The notes beneath the pieces are model-generated. The model ran no database searches. It saw only the letters and a program-made list of their open reading frames with translations, and was not told the origin of the DNA. Positions 10,101 to 19,610 of a stretch of DNA of 39,384 bases are shown here, in pieces; within the stretch, counting starts at the first letter, position 1; each line of letters opens with the position of its first letter. The translations under genes and the position numbers were made by a program. This DNA is from Spirogloea muscicola. Its lineage: Eukaryota; Streptophyta; Zygnematophyceae; Spirogloeales; Spirogloeaceae. The stretch spans positions 243,928 through 283,311 of the forward strand of contig WELB01000075.1 in the NCBI GenBank assembly GCA_009602725.1, given 5' to 3'.

Positions 10101-13100
10101 GGCTTAAAGCTCAACGTGGGGCTTAATTTCTTATTAGGCAAAGTGCATACTGAGCTGCGAGCTGCCAATCTGCAAAGCACAGCTTGCAAGGTGGCACACA
10201 ACATTGGCAGTATCTGCTCTTCAATTATGGAAAGTCGCAAGTTCCAAGACTCAGAAATCCAAGCCGACTGAAACCTGACTCCGGCCTTGGTTATAGCTAT
10301 ATCAACTGCACTTACTGGTGCATAGTGGAGTCGGTGTTGTAGAGTAGGAAGCGCATGGAAGCTGGCATCAAGGATCGCCAGCACCGATGTCAGCGACACT
10401 GCGAACACCCATGATGGCTTGCTCAAGCGTGGGAGCAGACTGGCTCAAAGTTGAATTCTCAGGATTTTGGGCTAAGAGTCCAGGATTCTCAGGTAGGGAC
10501 ATGATAGTAGTTGCAGCTAAGATATGCCTTGCTCATGACTGGCCCCCTGCCACCTCGAAAATAGTCTGCTATCGTTCCTGGTGACCTCGACCTGCATCTA
10601 CTTTGCACATACAACTGAGAGAGTCCCTGCAAAATCTAGCGCGACTGCCTCTTAATGCAGACATGCAGCTATGTATATCTCATTGGGTACCTCCTTTTTC
10701 ATCAGCGAACGAAAGAATGGCAGCAACAATGTCCCACCACTGGGTGCCAGTCACCAGGCTCCACCAGACCCTGTTATGTCATCAGACAGTGCAAAAGACC
10801 ATCAGTACTGCCACTGTGTTGGCATCAATCTGAGACTTGACTGGAACTAAGCAACTAGACTTCCTGACATGTGCCAAAACCTGAACGTTGCAGATTATGC
10901 TGCACAGAAAGCAAGGAAAGACAGTACTTCAATAAGAGACCTGCTCGTGCAAAAGTAAATCAGGGATATGCAGGACAACAATAGCCTCGCACCTATCTAC
11001 AAGGTGTTGCTCCAGCAGCGAGGCTCTGGCCCTGCCGCTGCCCATGGACGTCGCCGCGGTGGCCTCAAGTCGGCAGGGTGTCCTCCAGATGCGCAGTGTG
11101 CTCTCCCCCTTGGCCTCGCTGCCGCTGCCAGCTCGCCAGGTGGCAGCAAGGCAGGCTCCGTTCGGGGCGAACGCCAGCTGCGGCGAGCCGGCATTGCTGC
11201 CGCCGTCATCGAGATTGAGCCGCCCGAGGTGCTCCAGGCCGACCCCCGTCAGCACGTGGGCGCCGCAGGCCGGCAGCGACACCGCGAGCTCGACTCCCAA
11301 TGACGAAAACCCCAGCCAGCCTGGCACCCGCACCAGATCCACAGCGCCTCCTTCGGCCGGGGAGCAGTGTGCCTCCATCGTGCGGCTCGCTGTGCACGTC
11401 CATATACTTGCCTGCAGCAAATCAAGGAACTAGGCATCATCATCTAGTGGCCTATGCTGATGCTTAGAGCCTGCTCTGAAGGACTTACAGCTAAGATTTT
11501 CACTTGCATAGTGATTATACAAATTAGATCATGTTGAGGTGTGCAAGGATGGTGGACACCTGCCGATGGCTGACCTGGGGCAGTGCGACCGGCGTTCCAG
11601 CCTCGAAGAAACGGTGTACAGAACTTGCGCGCCGCGACAACTCCCACCGCTGGACCCTCCACCGATTGCTGGCTGCGGGCCCATCGCCAGTGCCGCCGCT
11701 GCTGGGGCCTTTGGCTGTGGCTGACGAGCTTGCATGAGAAAGCCCACCTGGCATGCAACATCAACAGACTGTGTTCAATACTGCGTTCCCAATAGATGGG
11801 CCATTATGGTGGTAAGCAGTGCCACTGAGCAACAGGTATAAGCTCAGTGCATGAAGACCTGGACCGCCAAAACCTCGTCATTTCCATGATATACTACTCC
11901 ATATGTATAGTGCAAGCCCCAAATGCTCACTCATCCACATTTCAACCATAGCCGTAACCAGCAGTAGGATGTAGGCTTACCTTCAGCAAGCAGCGTGACA
12001 AGAGCCGTGCCGGACCGCGTAGGGTCCATGGCAACTGCCACAATCCGCTGCTCGGCGCACCCGCCGGTGAAGGCGTTGAGGTGCGACACAGGCATGCAGA
12101 CGAACATGGGGGGCCCTTTCCGGCGGGCCCTCTCCATGCCAGCGGCGGCGGCGGGGCTGCCACCGAGCATGGACGTCCGGCCAGGCTGGAAGCTGGACGA
12201 GCCCATGAGCAGGTGAGCGGCGACAGGGGACACGCCGGGGTACACGGACGCCGACAGGAGGCCGCCGACACCGATGCCGCGGGGGTCGCAGGCCAGCGGG
12301 CCCTGCTGCAGGGGGCTGCCGCTGCTGCTGCCCGGGGGCTCGATGCTGGGGGCGACCTCGAAGGTGACGACGGTGGCCGGCTGCCCCGCCGGCACGACCG
12401 ACACCATCAGCAGGCCGCCCGACGTCACGGCGCCGTCGGCTGCGAGCAGGCCCGCCGTCCCCGAGCCCAGCGAGGTCGGGTACGATGCGCCCCAGGCCGA
12501 GGCGCCACCGGCGGGCGCCGGGAACTGCTGCCACGTGAGCCCCACCAGGCCGGACGCGAGGACCGTCAGGACGCACAGCAGGCCGCCTCGTGGCCACCTG
12601 GCTGGCTCGTCCAAGCAGCACAAGCATCTTGTCAGGAAGGCCCTAAACCCCAAACCCTAAAGCCCTAAACTCTAAACCCTAAACCCCTAGACTACTAGAA
12701 TTCAAAGCCCAAGCCATGGACTCGAACCGCGTTCACAGTGCCCAGCTCGAGTAGCTGGGCAGGCAGCTCCTAGCTACTGGGCAAACAGTGGATACGAACT
12801 CCTAGTCATCTTGTCATCATCGAAATTAATAGCATCCATAACTTGAAGCTGACACGCTGAGCAGAAAGCTCAAGCTAAAACGGGCTTGGCAAAGCGGACT
12901 ATCTTACTGGAGGTGCGGGGGTCCTTAGCGAGGAACCGTTCCTCATACACCAGTGGCTCAGGCTCCCCATTAGCTACCGGGGATTCACTCCAGCGGTACT
13001 GCATCAAGCGAGAATATAACAATGAGTTAGTGGCTCACATCCTCACTCCTCATACTCCACGATATAATCAGGAGGTGGTGTAAGAATGTGATGACTGACA

Positions 13101-14466
13101 ACCTGGGTACTTAGGCACGTTCTGCAGCTGTTTGCAGGCAACAGCGAGCTATGAAGTTAACATCTGGAGACGGAATTGTGGGTTGACGAATGCTTATCTT
13201 CGAGCCATTGTAGGGCTTCACATAAATGATTGCTCTGACATGCAATGGGGTAGGCTTTCATGGCGGCAGTTCGTGTACACAGGCTCAAAGCGTCAGAATC
13301 TTCATTATAACATGGAAGTTGGGCTTGACATGTAGCATACAGGGGACGGGCCAGCGAGCCACTTGACGACCAGCGCACGCTCCTGCTGCCAGCTGTGGAC
13401 AAGGCGCCAAATATTCACAGCGCGCGCCCCATAAACTGGCCCCTGGCATGGAATGCGCAAGTAGGCTGCTCTGAGCACACAGATGGTGGCCCCTTCCAGT
13501 TGCTGTTTCCACAGCTCTCTGAGCAGATGAGCAAATGCTGCATGGTGCAGCTGGCACTAAGTCACCAGTGGCATGAATTGCTGATTAGCAGAAGCTTAGA
13601 AACAGTAGAAGTCTTGATCCAAATTTCCATCCCTGACACCAAATACGTCGCAGATTTTGCATAACCCTTGTGATTGATGAGGTTTATGATAATGATTGAT
13701 GAGGAAACCACCAGGAAATACCTGACAGTTTGAAGTCTAAGGATTGGGCTTAGAATTTGAGGGTGAGAGTACTCGGCTGTCAGCTGCTGACCTCTGTTGG
13801 CTGCATCCAGATGCTGCACCAAGCATTGTCATCGACCGCCAGGAGAGCACGAGCGCAGCCCAGCGGCGACCAGACAAGCGTCTCCATGTGGATGCCCGGC
13901 CTCGCTGCGGACAGCCAGCACTCGAGCAGGCAAATTTCAGCACTGAGAAGTACATCTGGACCCAATTATATGGGATGCGCACCCTCAGCATACTAACTGC
14001 GCTCCTGGTACAGATAGGTAAATGACTACAGCCAGCCACAGGGCGCTCCTGCCAAATCGTGTGGGGCTAACGGCAACTCTCACCAGTCGGAACCTGAAGG
14101 GTAGTCCTTGCCGTCGGCTGCTCCGGGTCAACCAGATCAATGCAGATACTGAAGGTGACCTCCTCCCCCAGCCTGCCGCAAGAAGCGCATGAATGCAGGG
14201 ACGTAAACCAGCTGCACCTCGGTCCCAGCCAGCAGCTGCATTTCTTGAGTAAGTGGCGCCTGACGATGGAAGCACCGCGAAGGAGGAGATAGAAGAAACA
14301 GAGAGCAGGGCTACAACGAGGGTTTAGTTTCTCAATCTGGCACTTTTGGTCATTAAGATATTTCATGATCAGGGTCCATGTCCAAGGTCAGCCTGACCCT
14401 GACGTGCGTATGCTCGGCAGCGTGGAAGATGCAATCAAGTTGGTCCAGGGGCACCACGCGACGGCG
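7141..14466 (-). CDS. MED16: Mediator complex subunit 16 (MED16/SFR6), N-terminus not found
   Basis: This is a tail-module subunit of the Mediator coactivator, acting in the nucleus. Seventeen exons on the complement join in phase: 14398-14466, 14084-14172, 13792-13904, 13341-13442, 12908-12998, 11981-12601, about 11575-11747, 10993-11411, 10691-10770, 10316-10398, 9844-10080, 9358-9577, 9009-9156, 8512-8674, 8061-8240, 7479-7793 and 7141-7296 (TGA). About 1086 residues are visible. They match plant MED16 in order: AVAWCPWTNLIASS, the WSPLGCARALLAVDDNAWCSI region, ALVVKWLAGPSP then YRWSESP, RWRVQRWEL, VWWSLVTGTQWWDIV, AVMLDMQARLLL, AYVDVILDL, GVRLVGDRHFLQR, AGNGGQGYTPEEV, MDLNKRTSG, AAGLLMLELELQPP, WPRKRRYAERDAALG and GSRRDVVASTW. 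It ends in the zinc finger CMQCGRQ...CPMCGGHW. The alternative donor for exon 7 is 11560. The first roughly 60 residues could not be placed upstream of 14466. An intron holds a telomere-like array. Confidence 0.95.
12641..12690. repeat. Interstitial telomere-like CCCTAAA array inside a MED16 intron
   Basis: About seven consecutive variants of CCCTAAA (ccctaaac, cccaaac, cctaaag, ccctaaact, ctaaaccct) occur 40 bases upstream, in transcript direction, of the acceptor at 12601/12602. On the transcribed strand it reads as TTTAGGG-type repeat. With 6091-6357 this is the second such array in an intron of this window. Confidence 0.85.
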
Positions 14467-14879
14467 CTGCACGCAAGCATCGGCTCTTGGCAATCAGACA
14501 CGGTTTTGGGGTTAAGGGTCGTGCAGTGATGCTGCGGCCTGGAGAACCAGCAAGGTGCAGCAAATGCTGAGGGCTGCAGAGAAAGACGGCCGAGGATTGA
14601 AGCCGTCTCCTTGTTACTTAATGAACAACCTCTATGTGTATCTGGCTGGCTTTCAAAGCCATGCTTCTTATATCAGCAGCCACGCTACTTAAAATGTTGA
14701 CCCCAGAGTCGCCTTCTTTAAGTGCGGCAACCCCAGGGAGCGGTCGCTGCGGCAGCTTCCTGAAGCCGGGCTGGCCATCTGGGGCAAGCCGAGCAAGACG
14801 ACCAGGAGCAGCCACCGCAGGCGAGCCCCGGTTTGAGGCCACGAAGCACGGCCATCACTCGAACCCTTCACCTCTAATT

Positions 14880-15369
14880 TCGTAGACCATTAGAGCTGTT
14901 CTCCTACCCGCAAGGCGAGGCCTGGCGTGGCGTCTACCTGGCGGAGCGGCCGCCATTGCCGGCCGCCGGCGGCCGCTTGCTGGCGCTCCACGGCGGCGGC
15001 GGCGGGAGGCCGATGTCGATCACCACGCTCGCCTCGCCGCCGCCGCCGCCACCATTAGTGCCCGGCGAGGCGTCCGGCGCCATCTGGCGCGCGCCGGGGC
15101 TTCACATCGCAGCGGCGGCGGGGAGCGGGGCCCTCCTAGAGAGGCCACTGCGGGGCATGGCCTCTCGCGCACCGAGCACCGGTGCGCTCGGCGACGACCA
15201 CAGCCAGAGCCCTCTGCGAGCGAGCCTCCGCCAGCCGCCGCCGCTGCCGCTGCCGCCGCAGCCGCCGCCGTCGCCGCCGCCGCCAGAGGAGGTGCAAGGC
15301 CTAGGGCTGGAACCCAGTGCTTGCACCTCGAGCAATGTCCTGAGTGCGTCTGGTAGACTTCCGTGCTAA
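14880..15369 (+). CDS. Unrecognised open exon (possible C-terminal exon)
   Basis: One frame stays open from just after a stop at about 14877 to a TAA at 15367. It starts PLELFSYPQGEAWRGVYLAER and then turns Gly- and Pro-rich with GGC/CCG tracts (14985-15055 and 15230-15285). A TTAG acceptor is possible at 14893. The first 25 residues look protein-like, but I do not recognise the family. It runs divergently from MED16, whose N-terminus is missing, so it may be the opposite partner of another broken head-to-head pair. It could also be chance openness in GC-rich sequence. Confidence 0.25.
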
Positions 15370-15479
15370 GCCTTCTCCTACCACTTTCTCTCTCTCTCCT
15401 GAAGAATGACCATTTCCAGTAAAAATCCGTGTATAAGAAACAAATGTAGGCCAAATGGCCAAAGTACAAAGGCAAGCAC

Positions 15480-15607
15480 ATCTAAAGATCTACATAACCT
15501 ACAGCAGATTGACCCGCTCAATAATCACGGGTCAAAACATAAAGGTCACTAATCGATGCATGAATATCAGATGCCAGAAACGGAGCCCTTCTGCCACCAA
15601 CTAGAAG
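15480..15607. other. Boundary between open exon and retroelement cluster
   Basis: AT-richer sequence with no gene signal. It follows a TCTCTCTCTC pyrimidine run at 15390-15400 and leads into the CCCATTGAGAATAGGGGCTGG tail word of the first retroelement remnant. Confidence 0.4.
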
Positions 15608-16720
15608 AAAGTGCTCGCCCATTGAGAATAGGGGCTGGAAAAGAAGAAGAATGAACAAAGAACGAGAAGGGGGCCAGAGGAAGCCAGAGGAAGCGCTAAG
15701 AAACCAAAGCACACAAAGAAAGAAAGCAGCTACAAATTACTCAGTAACCCCTGCTAAGCAGCCGCAAATCAGAGAGGCTAGGGTCCTGGAAGTGGGTCCC
15801 CTGGACAGAGCCAGAGGCAGCGAGGGCTCTCCCGGCACGAAGGTGCAGCGCACGGGCCATGGACCTCTGCAGCGAGACGGCCAAGCGCATGCGATACACT
15901 TGCGCCAGCGACCCGGCTGCAGGAAAGTCTACCGGTTCACCATGGAAGCGACGGGCGATTGCGTGGCGGGCGAGCTGGTTAAGTAGCTCAAGCCACCGAG
16001 CGCCCAGTGCCCCATGGATGTCAATTGCCAACGGGAAGAACTCGTCTTCCGGTGGATGGTCGGCGTACTTGATCTCTTTTGCCCGAGCGGCGCAGGCGAC
16101 CGCATACCCAGCCTTGGTGGCAGACTGGGCTGGGTGGGAGCGGTCAAATGCGTCGGTAGTCACCACATCCAGAAGCAGACGTGGCCCGCCGGCCTGTGGG
16201 GTGGCCACCAGGTCGACGCGACGAGCGTGGAGACCGTCGGCCCTGGCCTGGAGCGGCATGACGCCGGAGTGCTCCGCTGCCACCGCGAAGCCAGCCTCCA
16301 CCAGGATGCTGTGCATCGCGTCCCGGAGGCGGTCGTGGGCCGCCGTCCTCTCGCCGCCATGGGAACAGCGCAGGACGTGAGCAGCCAGCTCGCCAGGCTT
16401 GGCCCCTCGCTCGCCACACTGGCATTGACGCACGCCCTGGAGGCATGGAGGCGGCAGCCCCAGGAGCCGGTGGACGGCAGTGCGAAACACCTCATCTGGG
16501 AGGGTCAGGGCGTCAGTGATGGGGAGTGCCTGGAGCCACGCCGCTGCCCCCGGGGAGGAGGCCGAATGTAGTCTCGCGCGCCCGCGCAGGTCAGCCTCAG
16601 GAAGCTGCAGCACGGCGGTGGTGTAGGCGGCCTTGTCGACGACGGCCGCGAAGCGCGCTTGGACGCGCAGGTCAGCGGTGTGCGCGAGGTGCGCAAAGGA
16701 GACCGCCTGAAGAAGGGCTC
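15608..16720 (-). mobile_element. Non-LTR retroelement remnant A: C-terminal endonuclease-like domain plus 3' tail
   Basis: The minus-strand frame 15741-16814 (TGA) encodes, in order, a Cys/His knuckle (QCQCGERG...HVLRCSHGG), the helix HDRLRDAMHSILVEAGF, a restriction-like core (RRVDLVATP...RLLLDVVTTDAFD), KEIKYADHPPEDEFFPLAID, and a C-terminal helix (MRLAVSLQRSMARALHLRAGRALA) ending LSDLRLLSRGY. This architecture is known at the C-terminus of LINE-type retrotransposon ORFs. No reverse transcriptase is present, so the copy is 5'-truncated. The 3' tail at 15608-15740 contains CTGGCCCCCTTCTCG, a GTTCATTCTT word and the end word CTATTCTCAATGGGCGAGC. The first residues of the open frame (16720-16814) actually read through the tail of the next copy. 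Confidence 0.75.
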
Positions 16721-16915
16721 GCCCATTGAGAATATGGGCTGGAACAGCCAGCCCCAAAAAGAATGAACAGAGTACGAGAAGGGGGCCAGGGGAAGCGCTA
16801 AGAAAAACAAGCACAGAGAAACAAAGCAGCTACGACTCACTCAGTAACCTCTGCTAAGCAGCCGCAGGTCGGAGATGCTAGGCTCGTGGAAGTGGGTCCC
16901 CTGGCCAGAGCCAAC
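16705..16915 (-). mobile_element. 3' end of a second retroelement copy, abutting remnant A
   Basis: On the minus strand this reads GGACCCACTTCCACGAGCC, then codons for ISDLRLLSRGY and TGA, then a roughly 140-bp tail ending in the hairpin GGGCTGGCTGTTCCAGCC and TATTCTCAATGGGCGAGC. It is nearly identical to the tail of remnant A and to the inverted copy at 18843-19030. Remnant A begins directly at its end, so the two are head-to-tail. Confidence 0.8.
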
Positions 16916-16939
16916 TAGAGCTCGCCTATACACGATCTT

Positions 16940-17042
16940 TTTTTTTGCCCAGCTTTCTGGGGCCCCCTTCTCGTACTCTGTTCATTCTTTTTCGGGCTGG
17001 TTGTTCCAGCCCCTATTCTCAATGGGCGAGCACTTTCTCTTT
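16940..17042 (+). mobile_element. Plus-oriented retroelement tail fragment
   Basis: After a run of T, the plus strand reads GGCCCCCTTCTCGTACTCTG, TTCATTCTTTTTCGGGCTGG, TTGTTCCAGCCCC and TATTCTCAATGGGCGAGC. It is the tail of the same family, in the opposite orientation to the copy at 16705-16915 and adjoining the C-terminal end of remnant B. Confidence 0.75.
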
Positions 17043-17723
17043 CTGGTGCAAGGCACTAGCCTGAGCACGCTGCAAACAGGCCGAAACTCGTCGACGCAAG
17101 AGCGACAGATATGCAGCTGGCAAGCCCATCTCAGCCGGAAACACATCTGCACGTCGAGTGCAGCCTGGATTGGCAATGTTTTGAAGGAGCGTGTGGAAAC
17201 GAGGACCCAGACAGCCATAGACGTCGATTGCCGCTGGCTGGAGCTGATCGCATTGGGGGTATTTGGAGTAGTGCCGCAATTTTCTTTGTTCTGCACCGCC
17301 CACTGCATGCCCAGCGATGTGTGTCGATGCTGGGCCTTTATATGCCTCCGCAACAACAACGTCGACCAGGGCCCGTGGTCCTCCACCAGGTTGCACGCCC
17401 ACAATGTCTAGTGTGCGGCGATGATGACGTCCCTGGGCGTCCGTGGTGATAGGCATGATATTGTTGACTTCCACGACCGCTCGGTAGCCGGCGTCGCGCA
17501 TCAAGCCCGCCAGGGCATCGCGAAGGAGGTTGTGAATGCCCACCACTTCTGGTTCAGTGGGGCATCTCAGCATGTGAGTGGCGAGCACAGCACCCTCTGC
17601 ACAGAAGCCGCACTCGCACTGGCGCACCCCAATCAGGCAGTCAGGTGGGATGGCGAGGAAGGGTTGAAGCGATGTCCTGATAGATGACTGTGGTTGGCCA
17701 GCCCAGAGGGAATAAATGAACAA
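17043..17723 (-). mobile_element. Retroelement remnant B: diverged C-terminal endonuclease-like domain
   Basis: Minus-strand frame 17019-17723. It has the same domain order as remnant A but is clearly diverged: knuckle QCECGFCAEG...HMLRCPTEP, helix HNLLRDALAGLMRDAGYRAV, core RRTLDIVGVQ...RALVDVVVAEAY, QPAAIDVYGCLGPRFHTLLQN, and helix LRRRVSACLQRAQASALH. The last residues, KVLAH and the stop, come from the inverted tail at 16940-17042, so the natural C-terminus is lost. No reverse transcriptase is seen upstream. It is a dead fragment from a different lineage of the family than A. Confidence 0.7.
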
Positions 17724-18317
17724 ATTTTAAAGGGGCCAGAAAAGCGTCAAAGCACAAAGCGATTCAAGTGGCCATTGGGTGCTCCACATCAACTTCGTCG
17801 TTCACACCATTGAGCCTCTCAATGGTGTGAACCCTCTCCGACAGGCCCTTGGTTCACATACCTACGCTTGTCTTACCTAGCTTTGTCCTCACTAACTTTT
17901 GCCGTGAGCAGTGTACTGGCTCACTGGCTTGAATTTGGCCTTCATTTCAATGCATGAACTCCGGAGGTGCACTCCTTGCACACTCGCTTCCACTGTCAAG
18001 CACCTACATAGGTGGGCTAATCTCTGGGCATTGTCTAATAAATGCACCGCAGCTGCAGCGCTAGGTGTTTGCCGGATTTGCACACGCAGGACTTGTAAGC
18101 ACACTGCAGGGTCATAGAACGCTTTCTGGGCTCTGTTCACAGCCCTGGCCCCCTTGAAGAGAGCCACTTCCCTTTTACAGCCGCCATGGCCATTCAAAGA
18201 GCCATTCCTTTCTTTAAATTAAGACGTAAACACTTCCTCAAGGTGCGAGGGCTGTGTACAGCCAGCCCAGACCTTGTCCATTCTTTCTTGGTATGTAATT
18301 GACAAAGGTTCGAAGGG
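17724..18317. other. Repeat-rich spacer within the retroelement cluster
   Basis: No exon recognised. It contains a perfect palindrome of the type TTCACACCATTGAG / CTCAATGGTGTGAA at about 17800-17830 and tail-family words at 18118-18150 (GGGCTCTGTTCACAGCCC) and 18255-18290 (ACAGCCAGCCCAGACCTTGT, then CCATTCTTTC). Confidence 0.5.
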
Positions 18318-18733
18318 CCAAAGAAGAAAGTGCTCGCCCATAGAGAAGAGGAGCTGGCAAAGCCAGCCCAAAAAGAATGGACAATGTCCAAAGCCAAAGA
18401 AAAAGCAAGCGCGGCCACACTAACTGGTGGCTGAAAGAGGCCAGCCCAACGGAATGCACAAAGTCTGAAGGAGCCAAAGAAAGAGGTGCCGAAAAAGGAA
18501 AAAGACTACACTACAAAACACAACAAACACAAGACGATGCAGAGGGAGGCTCAGTACCCGCGAGTGAGCAACATCAGGTCGGAGTAGCTCGCTGCAGGAA
18601 AAGAGGCACTTCGCCGAGACCCAGAGGCGGCGGCCATAGCACGTCCTGCTCGCTTGTGGACTGCGTGGGCAAAGGAGCGTTGAAATGATACCGCAAGGCG
18701 CATTCGGAAGAGTTGGGCGAGCCCTTGGGCCAA
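18318..18733 (-). mobile_element. Retroelement remnant C: last 60 codons plus long 3' tail
   Basis: The minus-strand frame 18551-18733 encodes LFRMRLAVSFQRSFAHAVHK and RAGRAMAAASG, ending SDLMLLTRGY and TGA. This matches the C-terminus of remnant A (MRLAVSLQRSMARALH; SDLRLLSRGY). The tail at 18318-18550 holds two hairpin words, GGGCTGGCCTCTTTCAGCC and GGGCTGGCTTTGCCAGC, each preceded by a TTTGTGCATTC or TTGTCCATTC word, and ends CTTCTCTATGGGCGAGC. Its tail differs from the A tail, so at least two subfamilies are present. Confidence 0.7.
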
Positions 18734-18744
18734 ACGGCTTCTTT

Positions 18745-19030
18745 GGCTTTAGACATTGTCCATTCTTTTTGGGCAGAAAGGGCTCGCCCATCTTTTTGGG
18801 CTGGCTTTGCCAGTCCCTCTTCTCTATGAGCGAGCACTAATGTCTGGCCAGGGGACCCACTTCCACGAGCCTAGCATCTCCGACCTACGGCTGCTTAGCA
18901 GAGGTTACTGAGTGATTTGTAGCTGCTTTGTTTCTCTGTGTGCTTGTTTCTCTTGGCGCTTCCCCCGGCCCCCTTCTCGTACTCTGTTCATTCTTTTTTG
19001 GGCTGGCTTTTCCAGCCCCTATTCTCAATT
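18745..19030 (+). mobile_element. Inverted retroelement 3' ends (plus orientation)
   Basis: At 18745-18838 there is a plus-oriented C-type tail (TTGTCCATTCTTTTTGGGC, GGGCTGGCTTTGCCAG, CTTCTCTATGAGCGAGC). From 18843 a plus-oriented A-type end follows, with GGGGACCCACTTCCACGAGC, then codons ISDLRLLSRGY, TGA, and a tail to TATTCTCAAT at 19029. It is the inverted counterpart of 16705-16915, about 2.1 kb away, with remnants B and C between them. Confidence 0.75.
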
Positions 19031-19438
19031 TCTTCTACTACTACTGAATGACGGAGGGATCTGGAGCCCCTCGCTAATGCTTTGCATTGCAGCCCTCGAC
19101 CCACTTCAGAAGGTGCTCCTTCCTTGTTGATCATACGTGGCAGCACTTTGACTTGCCACGTAGACTGCCACTTGGTGAGATCTAGAACCGCCTCGCGTGG
19201 AGCAGGCGCCCTTTGAAGTCACAAACACAATGCGCCCCCTCAATCACATTCTGACATGTTTCTTTCACCAGACGACATCAATCACATGCATACCTGACGT
19301 CTCTAACGGCCATCCCCCTACTTTGAGAGAAATGGTCTTTCTACTCAAAGCTACGAATTGTTGCAGGTTAAACATCTGTTATGGGTTTGAGAGTGCGTTT
19401 GTGCCTGACGGTGTCTCTTACTAGGTGCTGGTCTCGGT
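19031..19438. other. Upstream region of the plastid-type gene
   Basis: No coding or repeat signal is recognised. It separates the retroelement cluster from the GA repeat and start codon of the next gene, so it is the best candidate for that gene's promoter. Confidence 0.35.
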
Positions 19439-19476
19439 AGAGAGAGGAGAGGGGGGGAGAGAGGGAGAGAGAGGGG

Positions 19477-19526
<50 letters not shown>
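19439..19526 (+). repeat. GA microsatellite upstream of a start codon
   Basis: A purine-only run, ending in more than 20 GA units, lies 85 bases upstream of the ATG at 19611. It probably falls in the promoter or 5' UTR. GA repeats are known targets of plant GAGA-binding proteins, but a role here is only inference. Confidence 0.85.
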
Positions 19527-19528
<2 letters not shown>

Positions 19529-19610
19529 GGCGGGGCAAAAGTTAGCGTGCGGTTGGCCAGGTTCCGAGAGAGGACGAAGCAGCAGGGCTGTGAGCACGAC
19601 ATAGCCAACC

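Noticed and set aside
11544-11574. Readthrough of a TAA just past MED16 exon 7 as evidence for stop-codon reassignment
   Set aside because: Good GT donors at 11574 and 11559 end the exon in the right phase before the TAA, so no readthrough is needed.
12716-12805. tRNA or tRNA-derived SINE (GGACTCGAACC and GGATACGAACTC words resembling B boxes)
   Set aside because: No A box, anticodon arm or acceptor stem could be folded around either word; the palindromes there do not give a cloverleaf.
16705-19030. Inverted 16705-16915 and 18843-19030 as terminal inverted repeats of a DNA transposon
   Set aside because: Each arm encodes the last codons and 3' tail of the retroelement ORF, and a third near-identical copy ends remnant A. 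They are independent 3' ends, not transposase-type termini.
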